A stretch of DNA of 64,000 bases from Streptomyces griseocarneus (GCA_003674045.1 PENC01000016.1:1-64000), one strand, 5' to 3'; shown: positions 48,135 through 54,901, counted from the stretch's first letter. The notes: generated from the letters alone by a model not told the origin. Numbers and translations: made by a program.

Positions 48135-49666
48135 CCGCGTGCCTTGTCGAGGAACATCAGCGACCGGGCGACGGCCCGGGGGTCGCTGTCCCGGGCGGCG
48201 TAGTAGTTCTCGATGTGGAAGCCGCCGCCCATGCCCGCGCCGGAGGGCATTCCGGCGGCGGCGAGCCGGCTTCCGACCGCCGCGCGGGTCATCAGGCTGT
48301 CGAGCCTCGAGAGCGGCATCACGGCCTCGCTCTGGCCGGCTTCCGCGACGATCGCGGGCAGGCCGCCGCTGCGCGGGGAGACGATGCCGCCGGTGGCGAA
48401 GAGGCCGAAGCTCTTCAGGCCGCTGATGACCGCGCTGATGGCCTCGATGATCCCCAGGATGGTGCCGACCATGGGGAAGATCCGCCCCACGATGCCGAGG
48501 ATGCCGCCGACCTTGCCGCCCATCGTGCCGGTCGTGGAGTGGACCTCGCTGAGCTTGCCCTTGATGGTGATGCTGGTCTCGAGGTTGACCTGCACCTTGG
48601 CCTTGAGCTGGACGGTCAGCTCGATGACCGCGCTGACCTTGGCGCGCAGGCTGGCGCTGAGGCTGGCGGTCAGTGTGATGACGCCGTTGACCTTGCCGCG
48701 CAGGCTGGCGGTGAGGTTGATGACGCCGTCGATCTTGCCGCGCAGGTTCGCGGTGAGGTTGATGACCCCGTCGACCTTGGCGCGCAGCTTGGCCGTGAGG
48801 TTGATGACGCCGTCGACCTTGGCCCGCAGGTTCGCGGTGAGGTTGATGACCCCGTCGACCTTGGCGCGCAGCTTGGCCGTGAGGTCGATGACCCCGTTGA
48901 CCTTGGCGCGCAGCGTGGCGGTGAGCTTGACGACGCCGTTGACGCGGGCGCGGAGCGTGGCGGTGAGCTTGATGGTGGCGTTGACCCGGGCCCGCAGCGT
49001 CGCCGTCAGTTTGATGGTGGCGTTGACGCGGGCGCGGAGCGTGGCGGTCAGTTTCACGACGGCGTTGACGCGGGCGCGGAGTGTCGCGGTGAGTTTGACG
49101 ACCGCGTTGATCCGGGCCCGCAGCGTCGCCGTGAGCTTGATAGTGGCGTTGACGCGGGCGCGCAGCGTGGCCGTGAGTTTGACGACCGCGTTGATCCGGG
49201 CGCGGAGCGTGGCGGTCAGTTTCACGACGGCGTTGACGCGCGCGCGGAGTGTCGCGGTGAGTTTGACGGTGGCGTTGATCCGGGCCCGCAGGGTCGCCGT
49301 CAGCTTGACGGTGGCGTTGATCCGGGCCCGCAGTGTGGCGGTGAGCGTCACCAGCGCGTTGAGGCGGGCCCTGACGGTCGCGGTCGCGGTGACGAGGGCC
49401 GTGAGCCGGGTTCTGAGGGTGGTGGTGATGCTGGTGACGGAGGTGAGCCGGGTCCGCAGGACGAGGGTTTCCTGCAGGATGACGCTGATCCGGGCCTTGA
49501 CGGTCACCAGGATCGAGACGACGGTTCCGTCGCCCGGCTTCTTGCCCTTCGAGCACGGCGACTGCCCGGACGAGCCCAGCAGGTCGCATCGCGGTATCGA
49601 GGACTTCAGCTGGGCCAGGACGTCGCCCGGGGAAAGGCCGGGCGCTTGAGTGTTCGGTTCCGGCAC
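48131..49666 (-). CDS. Tape measure-like tail protein built of 14-residue repeats
   Basis: 511 residues. Start GTG 49666 with ggagaagg seven bases before. About 45 variable residues, including PRCDLLGSSGQSPCSKGKK, are followed by about 21 consecutive 14-residue units of the form TATLRARVNAVVKL (residues about 75-375), then KVGGILGIVGRIFPMVGTIL and EAISAVISGLKSF (hydrophobic segments), and a C-terminal GFHIENYYAARDSDPRAVAR tail as in phage tape measure proteins. Polar and apolar residues alternate through the repeats. It lies between the G/T chaperone genes and the distal tail protein gene, the tape measure position. It is short for the family; if each residue spans about 0.15 nm, a tail of about 75-80 nm would follow (inference). 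Confidence 0.8.
   Translation of the reverse strand: MPEPNTQAPGLSPGDVLAQLKSSIPRCDLLGSSGQSPCSKGKKPGDGTVVSILVTVKARISVILQETLVLRTRLTSVTSITTTLRTRLTALVTATATVRARLNALVTLTATLRARINATVKLTATLRARINATVKLTATLRARVNAVVKLTATLRARINAVVKLTATLRARVNATIKLTATLRARINAVVKLTATLRARVNAVVKLTATLRARVNATIKLTATLRARVNATIKLTATLRARVNGVVKLTATLRAKVNGVIDLTAKLRAKVDGVINLTANLRAKVDGVINLTAKLRAKVDGVINLTANLRGKIDGVINLTASLRGKVNGVITLTASLSASLRAKVSAVIELTVQLKAKVQVNLETSITIKGKLSEVHSTTGTMGGKVGGILGIVGRIFPMVGTILGIIEAISAVISGLKSFGLFATGGIVSPRSGGLPAIVAEAGQSEAVMPLSRLDSLMTRAAVGSRLAAAGMPSGAGMGGGFHIENYYAARDSDPRAVARSLMFLDKARG
48590..49500 (-). repeat. 42-bp in-frame tandem repeats of the tape measure gene
   Basis: This array of about 21 coding repeats of 42 bp has unit cores such as gcgggcgcggagcgtggcgg (plus strand). 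Units differ by synonymous and conservative changes, and the distal units (near 48700-48900) form a second subtype with Asp/Gly/Asn (KVDGVINL). Because the period is a multiple of three, gain or loss of units keeps the frame. Confidence 0.85.
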
Positions 49667-49894
49667 GGGATTGCCTTCTCCTTGATGTGAGTCCCGGCGA
49701 GGAGGGGCGCGGCCGGGACGGACGGTCGGCTCCGTTCGCACGGCACGGCAGGGCCGGGGCCGGGGCGGCCGCGCCCGGGAAGGGGGCGGTGGCCGCGCCG
49801 GCCGGCTCCGGGCGGAGGCGAGGGAGGACGGCCGGGGTGGCCGGGGACGGCCGAGACCGCCGGGTTCGGGTGGCTCAGGCGGTTCGGGCGCGGT

Positions 49895-50344
49895 TCAGCT
49901 GCCGAAGAACCGCGCGAGTTCGGCCGGGGACGGCATTCCGCCGGCCGGGCCCCGTTCCCGCGCGGTCCCCGGGCCCTCGCCGTCCGCGGCGTGGCCGGTG
50001 TCCTCGGGGCCGTGGCCCGGAAGGCCCGGCCGCTGCACCGGTTCCGGGAAGTCCAGCGGATCCGCGTCCGTGTCGCCGTTGAGCGTGACGGTCATCCAGT
50101 TGGCCACGGCCAGCTGGTCGACGACGCTCGCCAGCAGATGGGCGGGGACGTCCCAGTCGGCCGCCTCACCGTGCAGGTCGCGGTTGACGGCGCTGTCCCG
50201 CGGCAGGTGCTTGACCAGGACCGCGAGACGGCGTGAGGAGAGGGACCCGCGGTGCCAGTCCAGCAGGTCCACGCCGTAGTGCCGCAGCAGATCCGCTTCG
50301 AGAGCCTCGGCGTGTTCGTCGACGAACGTGCCGAGGCTCAGTCT
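49895..50344 (-). CDS. Tail assembly chaperone, T part (expressed by -1 frameshift from G)
   Basis: This open frame has no convincing start codon of its own; the first GTG (50272) lies well inside and lacks a ribosome site. It is open back to the end of gene G, whose last codons contain the run g-ggg-gaa (50350-50344). A -1 slip there would join it to gene G, giving a product of about 244 residues. Encoded text after the slip is RLSLGTFVDEHAEALEADLL then RHYGVDLLDWHRGSL, continuing into HLPRDSAVNRDLHGEAADWD. This G/GT arrangement, with the frameshift, is conserved in siphophages such as lambda. Confidence 0.7.
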   Translation of the reverse strand, partial: RLSLGTFVDEHAEALEADLLRHYGVDLLDWHRGSLSSRRLAVLVKHLPRDSAVNRDLHGEAADWDVPAHLLASVVDQLAVANWMTVTLNGDTDADPLDFPEPVQRPGLPGHGPEDTGHAADGEGPGTARERGPAGGMPSPAELARFFGS

Positions 50345-50628
50345 TCCCCCAGGCCGAGCCCGGTCTCCTTGCCGTACGCCTCCAGGATCGCGGCGATGTC
50401 CTGCACGGACACCTCGCGCTCGGTGAAGCGCGCGTGCTGTTCCTTGCCGAGCAGCAGCGCCATCAGCCCGTCGATGTCGTCGTCGGCGAGCCTGCCGAGC
50501 TCGCGGGCCGTGCGGTGGCCGATCTCCGTGGGGAGGGCGAAGCTCTCGCCGTCGAGGGTGAAGGACCAGGTGCGGCCGTGGGCCTCCAGGCGCTGGGCGC
50601 GGGCGGCGTTGACGTCGAATGCGGGCAT
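50338..50628 (-). CDS. Tail assembly chaperone, G part
   Basis: 96 residues (MPAFDVNAARAQRLEAHGRT, TWSFTLDGESFALPTEIGHR, then a helical end). It is located between the tail tube gene and the tape measure gene, where siphophages have the G and GT chaperones that coat the tape measure during tail assembly. ATG 50628 follows aaggagcg. The stop comes directly after the candidate slip site. Confidence 0.75.
   Translation of the reverse strand: MPAFDVNAARAQRLEAHGRTWSFTLDGESFALPTEIGHRTARELGRLADDDIDGLMALLLGKEQHARFTEREVSVQDIAAILEAYGKETGLGLGED
50344..50350 (-). promoter_or_regulatory. Candidate -1 ribosomal frameshift site (G GGG GAA)
   Basis: On the minus strand the zero frame reads ctg-ggg-gaa-gac-tga. 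A run of five G before AA lets the P-site tRNA re-pair fully after a -1 step, while the A-site pairing keeps two pairs and a G-U. Frame 0 stops one codon after it, and the -1 frame is open for 149 more codons. Confidence 0.6.
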
Positions 50629-50717
50629 GACGGATCGCTCCTTGAAGGATGTTGAAGAGGGGGAGGGGCGCCGCCCGTAGAAAGGACGGCGCCCCGGTTC
50701 GGGTGGTGCGGAAGGGC

Positions 50718-51299
50718 TTACTTCGGCGCGGCCGCCGCGTACGCCTTGTCCTTCATCAGCCACGTCGCCAGCGGGGCGTTGGGGCCGAGGGACATCGCCG
50801 TGAACGTGACGCCGAGCTTGACCGCGCCCTTGCGGTTGAAGTCCACGTCGTCGTTGACGGTCACCAGGCCGCGCGGCACGACGAGGCGGTAGGTGATGTC
50901 GCCGGCGTCCTGGAACTCCAGGCCGAGCGCGCGCTCGTCCTCACCCGGGTCGGCCTGGATGTCGTACTTGAAGCTGCCCGAGTTCGGGGTGCTCTGGACG
51001 TCGCCGCCGCTGAAGAAGAACGGGAAGGTGTCCCGGTTGAGCTGGAGCATGCTGAACTTCACGGTCAGCTCGTGCTCGGTGAAGATCGTCCGGGCCGGGC
51101 TGAGCGACTGCCAGGTGTCGATGACGGCCGTCTTGCCCTTGCGGCCGAACTTCACGCCGTCGGTGCTGGTGTAGCCGAGGTTGTGCCAGTCGTCGCTCCA
51201 CAGGGCGGTGACGTCGGCCGGGGCGGCGGTGCCGACCTTGGCGAGGTAGACGCGGCCGGTGCCGGCGACGCGGATCTCGGAGGGGTTCATTCCGGACAT
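50718..51299 (-). CDS. Major tail (tube) protein
   Basis: 193 residues. Content matches the siphophage tail tube fold: an early beta region (IRVAGTGRVYLAKVGTAAPA), WHNLGYTSTDGVKFGRKGKT, the loop region EHELTVKFSMLQLNRDTFPF, and a C-terminal strand pair (RLVVPRGLVTVNDDVDFNRK, AVKLGVTFTAMSLGP). A hexameric ring stack of this protein would form the tube. ATG 51299 has aaggag six bases before. There is no contractile sheath gene beside it. Confidence 0.85.
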   Translation of the reverse strand: MSGMNPSEIRVAGTGRVYLAKVGTAAPADVTALWSDDWHNLGYTSTDGVKFGRKGKTAVIDTWQSLSPARTIFTEHELTVKFSMLQLNRDTFPFFFSGGDVQSTPNSGSFKYDIQADPGEDERALGLEFQDAGDITYRLVVPRGLVTVNDDVDFNRKGAVKLGVTFTAMSLGPNAPLATWLMKDKAYAAAAPK

Positions 51300-51427
51300 G
51301 GATGCTCCTTGGTGTGGTCGTGCGGGTACGGGAAAGGCCCTGCCGGATGCGACAGGGCCTGCGGTGTGCGGTGACGGCTGCGCCGTGCTGTGACGTGCTC
51401 GCCGTGGGAGGGAGAAGAGAGGGCGGC

Positions 51428-51832
51428 TCAGACCGGGCGGAGCGCGAACCACACCGTCGTGCGGTAGCGGTTGGCGGCGGGCCGGTTGTAGTCCGGGAAC
51501 CAGCGCACGGCCTCGGTCTCGGTGACGTCGGTGACGAACGCCTTGCCGTACGCCGTGCCGCGGAGCTGGAGGAGCGCGGTGCGGACCAGCAGCGACAGGG
51601 TGTGCGCCGTGGTCTTGTCCGGCCCGTAGACCTCCAGTTCCACGATCGGCTGGTCGAGGTGGAGGTCGTCGACCCAGGCACCGCCGGTCCGGGAGACCAG
51701 CACCGCTTTCTGGGTGCCGTCGAAGCCGGCGGGCGGGCGGTTGTCGACGACGACGCCGGTCAGCTCGGACCGGGTCCTGAGGTTGTCGATGATGAGGTGT
51801 TCCACATCGGGGAACGTGATCGGGTCTTCCAT
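51428..51832 (-). CDS. Tail terminator-like protein (gpU type)
   Basis: 134 residues, first gene of the tail operon. MEDPITFPDVEHLIIDNLRT, a loop PAGFDGTQKAVLVSRTGGAW and the strand LDQPIVELEVYGPDKTTAHT with SLLVRTALLQLRG fit small proteins that cap siphophage tails and join them to the head. ATG 51832; the spacing to aaaggag is ten bases, a little long. In a headless element a tail cap would still be needed to stop tube growth. Confidence 0.75.
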   Translation of the reverse strand: MEDPITFPDVEHLIIDNLRTRSELTGVVVDNRPPAGFDGTQKAVLVSRTGGAWVDDLHLDQPIVELEVYGPDKTTAHTLSLLVRTALLQLRGTAYGKAFVTDVTETEAVRWFPDYNRPAANRYRTTVWFALRPV

Positions 51833-51969
51833 TACATGCGCGCTCCTTTCGGCGGCGTTCGCGGGAGCGGGCCGCACGGAGTGCGGAGGGAGAGAGCGCG
51901 TACGGCCCGCTCAACGCGAAGCGGCGGATGCCGCCGCCCGGTTGAGGGCGCAGCTCCGCCGCTGCACCT

Positions 51970-51998
51970 ATTGTGAACGAGATCGAGCGCGAGCGCAA
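51970..51998 (-). promoter_or_regulatory. Probable promoter of the tail operon
   Basis: Minus strand: TTGCGC (51998-51993), 17 bases, CACAAT (51975-51970). The -35 box forms the end of a perfect inverted repeat. The -10 match is moderate (4 of 6), which is usual for a regulated promoter. Confidence 0.5.
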
Positions 51999-52010
51999 CT
52001 GGAAGTTGCG
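51994..52010. promoter_or_regulatory. Operator-like palindrome at the tail promoter
   Basis: CGCAACTTCCAGTTGCG (minus strand reading), two perfect 7-base arms with a 3-base spacer, overlapping the -35 box. The same text, AACTT-NNN-GTTGCGC, recurs at 53561-53576 over the promoter of the regulator operon. Confidence 0.65.
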
Positions 52011-52208
52011 GCGCAGCAACCAAAGCTCCTCCCACGGGTGGAGATTCCTTGCCCGTTGGCGAACTGACATTCGGTCAGGAGGTGGAAGAGGTTAGGTTTG
52101 GGGGCTATTACGCGCACCTCTCCAAGGGTCGGAGAAGTGCGTGAACCGGTGGACAGTATCTGGGGGTGGCGTGAGCGGGCAGGGCGTGCTGTGCGGAGGG
52201 GATACCCG

Positions 52209-52469
52209 ATGAGCACACACAGCGATCCGCTCGCGGAGGTGGTGGCGGCGACGCTGGAGGTGGCCGCCGAGTCGGGGGACGCCGGCGCCTTCACCGGCGA
52301 GGTGGCCCGGACGCTGTCCGCGGTGGTGCGGAAGGTCGCGGCGCGGGGTGCCGAGGCCGCGGAGCTGAGGGGCTTCGTCTCCGGATGGCAGGAGGCGGTC
52401 TCCGCCATGGACGCCGAAGGCGGGCCCGCGGGGGCGCAGGTGTACCGCATCCACCGGGGTGAGGACTGA
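52209..52469 (+). CDS. Small hypothetical protein, divergent from the tail operon
   Basis: 86 residues, Ala/Glu-rich and mostly helical: DPLAEVVAATLEVAAESGDA, FTGEVARTLSAVVRKVAARG, LRGFVSGWQEAVSAMDAEGG. ATG 52209 with ggagggg seven bases upstream. Transcribed away from the tail genes and toward the regulator operon. No family recognised; the position suggests a regulatory or particle-associated role, but this is not shown. Confidence 0.65.
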   Translation: MSTHSDPLAEVVAATLEVAAESGDAGAFTGEVARTLSAVVRKVAARGAEAAELRGFVSGWQEAVSAMDAEGGPAGAQVYRIHRGED

Positions 52470-52517
52470 CCCCGGAGGGCGAAGAGGCCGGACGGCAGGA
52501 AGGTGCCGATAAGGCAC

Positions 52518-52555
52518 AAAAAAGGGGGCGCCCCGCGATGTTCGCGGGGCGCCCC
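52518..52555 (-). terminator. Terminator of the regulator operon (minus strand)
   Basis: GGGGCGCCCCGCG (52525-52537) pairs perfectly with CGCGGGGCGCCCC (52543-52555). On the minus strand it is followed by six T, since the plus strand has aaaaaa at 52518-52523. The 52209 gene on the other strand ends about 50 bases before. Confidence 0.85.
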
Positions 52556-52580
52556 TGTGCGGCGGGTCCTCGTGGGGTGG

Positions 52581-52796
52581 TCAGGCGCGGGAGCGTGGTG
52601 CGTGCGCCCGGTGCGTTGCGCGCTCCGCCGCGAAGACCTCGTCGAGGCGGAAGAGGTTCGCCCGGCCCTGCCGTCCCGCGGGTGCGAGGTGGCCGTGCTG
52701 GACCCACTTACGGACGGTGTCGGGTGTGACGGCCGCCTCCTGGGCCGCCATCGCGGTCGTGATCAGGGCCGCGCCGAGGGAGGGGGGAAGGGTCAC
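52581..52796 (-). CDS. Helix-turn-helix protein (MerR/excisionase-like)
   Basis: 71 residues. TTAMAAQEAAVTPDTVRKWV reads as a helix-turn-helix, followed by a wing with HGHLAPAGRQGRANLFRLDEV, the MerR/excisionase pattern. GTG 52796 overlaps the upstream stop as GTGA, so it is made together with the zinc-ribbon protein. It could be the DNA-binding half of a two-protein regulator of the tail genes. Confidence 0.78.
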   Translation of the reverse strand: MTLPPSLGAALITTAMAAQEAAVTPDTVRKWVQHGHLAPAGRQGRANLFRLDEVFAAERATHRAHAPRSRA

Positions 52797-53449
52797 CGGG
52801 CCGCTCCTTCTCCACGGTCCGCCGTCTCCTGGGCCGCCGACAGCTCGGCGGGGTCGGCGTGCGCCGCTTCGGCGAGGTGCTGCCACTCGGCCCGCGCCCA
52901 GGAGTGCCGGTGCCGGACGTCCGTACGGCAGGCGCAGAGCGGGTCCTGGCAGCGGCAGCCCGGGTTGACGCAGAGCACGGTCTCGCGGTGCGGGAAGACG
53001 CGCAGGGAGACGGAGTCGCAGTGCACGCAGCGGCCCCGTACGCGGACGGGCGTCTCGGTGTCGCCGAGGGCCAGCGAACAGCGCCGGGCCATGCGCCGGG
53101 CCTCCCCGCGGACGTGTTCGGCGAGCACCGGGTGGGCGGCGACGCGGTCCAGCAGCCCGATCAGCCGCGTCAGGCGCTCCGGCACCGTGCCGCGGCGCGG
53201 CCGGGGCAGCCGCAGCCTCTCGCAGACCGCCTCCTCCAGCTCCACCACGCCGTCGGTGATGTCGCGGATGGTGTCGGAGACGAACAGCCGGATCGGCGCG
53301 CCGGGGGCGGACCTCGTGGAGCGTCCCGACGAGGAGGAAGAGGCGGCGGTACGGCTGGGGGTCAGCTCCTGGCTCAGTTCGGGGAACTGGCGGAGGAGGA
53401 TGCCCAGCCATACGGCGCCGGGTTCGGGCCGGGTGAGGCGGTCGGTCAT
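52793..53449 (-). CDS. Putative regulator with a Cys-rich zinc ribbon
   Basis: 218 residues. The N-terminal 150 residues are helical, with a run of serines in SRTAASSSSSGRSTRSAPG and DTIRDITDGVVELEEAVCER. A Cys cluster, CVHCDSVSL then LCVNPGCRCQDPLCAC, can hold one or two zinc ions. ATG 53449 follows aggag. It is the first gene of a two-gene operon with the HTH protein; the operon's promoter carries the same motif as the tail promoter. Family not recognised; role in tail control is inferred. Confidence 0.65.
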   Translation of the reverse strand: MTDRLTRPEPGAVWLGILLRQFPELSQELTPSRTAASSSSSGRSTRSAPGAPIRLFVSDTIRDITDGVVELEEAVCERLRLPRPRRGTVPERLTRLIGLLDRVAAHPVLAEHVRGEARRMARRCSLALGDTETPVRVRGRCVHCDSVSLRVFPHRETVLCVNPGCRCQDPLCACRTDVRHRHSWARAEWQHLAEAAHADPAELSAAQETADRGEGAAR

Positions 53450-53536
53450 GAGCTTGCTCCTGCGGTGTGCGGGCGCGAGTGATGAAGAAGGCGACAGGGA
53501 GGGCGGCAGGCGTATGAAGTTGCAGCCGCGCAACAC

Positions 53537-53566
53537 AGATTAGGGATCTTGCGTGCGGGAGCGCAA
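53537..53566 (-). promoter_or_regulatory. Probable promoter of the zinc-ribbon/HTH operon
   Basis: Minus strand: TTGCGC (53566-53561), 18 bases, TAATCT (53542-53537). The sequence across the -35, AACTTTATGTTGCGCTC, differs from the tail promoter text AACTTCCAGTTGCGCTC in only three positions. Confidence 0.55.
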
Positions 53567-53577
53567 CATAAAGTTCC
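53561..53577. promoter_or_regulatory. Second copy of the tail-locus operator motif
   Basis: Plus strand gcgcaacataaagttcc; minus strand GGAACTTTATGTTGCGC. The inner half-sites match 51994-52010, but the outer bases of one arm are changed, so it is a weaker palindrome. Confidence 0.55.
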
Positions 53578-53726
53578 TGTGCGAGGTTCACCAAACCTTC
53601 ACCCAACCCCGCCCTGGAACAGGCAAACTCCCTTGTCGGGGGAGGTTTGTCCGAGCCGGGTGCCGCATTCTGGTGCTTGCGTGCGCGAGCGCCCGGTAGG
53701 GTCGGCGGCGCGGAGGGAGTGTGCTG

Positions 53727-54188
53727 GTGGGCAACAAAGACTCGGAGATGGAGCGGTTCGCGAGCTGGGTCGAGAGCCTGATGCGCGAGCGCGGATACGA
53801 CATTGACAGCCCCCGTGGGGGTGGCAGGTCGCGGCTGGCGGAGGACGCCGGTGTGCACCGTGCGGCGGTGACCCGGCTGCTGCAGCGGCAGAGCCTGCCG
53901 GATCTGGAGACCATGCGCGCCCTGGCGCGTGCCCTGGGCGTGGGTCTGCGGGAGATGCTGATCGAGTCCGGCAAGGTGACGGAGGGTGACCTGCCGCTGC
54001 CGGGCGCTTCGTGTGCGGCAGGGGAGGGGCAGATCACGCCGGAGGAGGCCTGCGGTCTGCTCGGCATCCCGCACAGCCATCGGCGGCAGTTCGTCGAGAT
54101 GACGGAGATGATCCTGGCTGTGAGTGGGGCCACTCGCCCCACCGGCCGGGAGGCCGCCGTCGACCCGCGCGTCCACCGGGGCGGTTGA
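53727..54188 (+). CDS. XRE-family helix-turn-helix regulator
   Basis: 153 residues. A 434-type helix-turn-helix lies at about residues 33-75: GRSRLAEDAGVHRAAVTRLL, then QRQSLPDLETMRALARALGV. A longer C-terminal part (GLREMLIESGKVTEGDLPLP, ITPEEACGLLGIPHSHRRQF) may be a dimer or ligand domain. GTG 53727 is preferred, nine bases after ggaggg; GTG 53721, two codons earlier, is possible. It is the outermost gene of the insert between rpoC and rpsL and a good candidate for a phage-type repressor. Confidence 0.82.
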   Translation: MGNKDSEMERFASWVESLMRERGYDIDSPRGGGRSRLAEDAGVHRAAVTRLLQRQSLPDLETMRALARALGVGLREMLIESGKVTEGDLPLPGASCAAGEGQITPEEACGLLGIPHSHRRQFVEMTEMILAVSGATRPTGREAAVDPRVHRGG

Positions 54189-54298
54189 GCGGAATCAGGG
54201 GTAAAACCCCCGGTCGGCGCGCCCGGGTGGCGTGCTTGTGCGACGCTGATCTGGGACATATGCCACAGATCCGGGCGTCCTCCGCGTGTGCATTTGTT

Positions 54299-54327
54299 TT
54301 GACCGCAGCCCATGCGCTAGGTAGGCT
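54299..54327 (+). promoter_or_regulatory. Promoter of the rpsL-rpsG-fusA-tuf operon
   Basis: TTGACC (54299-54304), 17 bases, TAGGCT (54322-54327): a near-consensus HrdB promoter, the best in the window. Confidence 0.8.
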
Positions 54328-54453
54328 CTGACCTTGTGCCTGGGGTGTCCCCGGGCTCTCGTGCGTGCCGTCAGACCGTGCGAGAGGCCCGGACCGGCCA
54401 ATCCGTGACACCGAAATCCGTGGATCTCCGCCTTATGGCGAGGGTTGCGGGTT

Positions 54454-54480
54454 CGACACTCCCGACCGCGTGGGTCGGAG
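54454..54480 (+). promoter_or_regulatory. Leader element shared with rpsJ (rpsL copy)
   Basis: 27 bases beginning CGACACTCCCGACC and ending GTGGGTCGGAG. CCGACC can pair with GGTCGG to form a hairpin with a GCGTG loop. The rpsJ leader has the same text at 61683-61709 with one difference. Both are untranslated leaders of ribosomal protein operons. Confidence 0.7.
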
Positions 54481-54529
54481 CTGGGTTCCAGGTTAGTTTT
54501 ACCCTGATCGCACAGAAACCGGAGAAACG

Positions 54530-54901
54530 GTGCCTACGATCCAGCAGCTGGTCCGAAAGGGCCGGCAGGACAAGGTCGAGAAGAACAAGACGCCCGCACT
54601 CGAGGGTTCGCCCCAGCGTCGTGGCGTCTGCACGCGTGTGTTCACGACCACCCCGAAGAAGCCGAACTCGGCGCTCCGTAAGGTCGCGCGTGTGCGTCTG
54701 ACCTCCGGCATCGAGGTCACCGCTTACATTCCGGGTGAGGGTCACAACCTGCAGGAGCACTCCATCGTGCTCGTGCGCGGTGGCCGTGTGAAGGACCTGC
54801 CGGGTGTTCGCTACAAGATCATCCGCGGCTCCCTCGACACGCAGGGCGTCAAGAACCGTAAGCAGGCTCGCAGCCGCTACGGCGCCAAGAAGGAGAAGTA
54901 A
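54530..54901 (+). CDS. rpsL: 30S ribosomal protein S12
   Basis: 123-residue decoding-centre protein, target of streptomycin. KNKTPALEGSPQRRGVCTRV, TTTPKKPNSALRKVARVRLT, and GGRVKDLPGVRYKIIRGSLD. The lysines of the PKKPNSALRK and GRVKDLPG segments are the wild-type, streptomycin-sensitive residues. GTG 54530 with ggag upstream. Followed by rpsG two bases after the stop. Confidence 0.97.
   Translation: MPTIQQLVRKGRQDKVEKNKTPALEGSPQRRGVCTRVFTTTPKKPNSALRKVARVRLTSGIEVTAYIPGEGHNLQEHSIVLVRGGRVKDLPGVRYKIIRGSLDTQGVKNRKQARSRYGAKKEK

Larger units (their letters stand above)
51833..52208. other. Divergent control region of the tail operon
   Basis: A 376-base stretch without a gene. It carries the tail operon promoter with a palindrome over its -35 box (51970-52010), a leader of about 135 bases on the minus strand, and the start region of the plus-strand gene at 52209. 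No attachment site, recombinase or direct repeat was noticed. Confidence 0.6.
54189..54529 (+). other. rpsL promoter and leader region
   Basis: 341 bases without a gene. It holds one strong promoter match (54299-54327) and a leader of about 195 bases, including the hairpin element shared with rpsJ (54454-54480). Confidence 0.65.

Noticed and set aside
48590..49500. CRISPR-like periodicity of 42 bp
   Set aside because: There are no unique spacers between repeats; the whole unit is coding and varies at codon level.
48213..49690. Long open frames on the plus strand across the tape measure gene, also with regular repeats
   Set aside because: They are mirror images of the 42-bp coding array. They have no ribosome site, and their composition follows from the codons of the minus-strand gene.
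42877..54188. Complete prophage
   Set aside because: No integrase, terminase, portal, capsid, replication or attachment-site features; the ends abut rpoC and rpsL control regions.
42877..54188. Contractile injection system (eCIS or R-type)
   Set aside because: No sheath, no gp25-like or spike genes, no AAA+ ATPase; the tube, Dit and G/GT genes are of the siphophage type.
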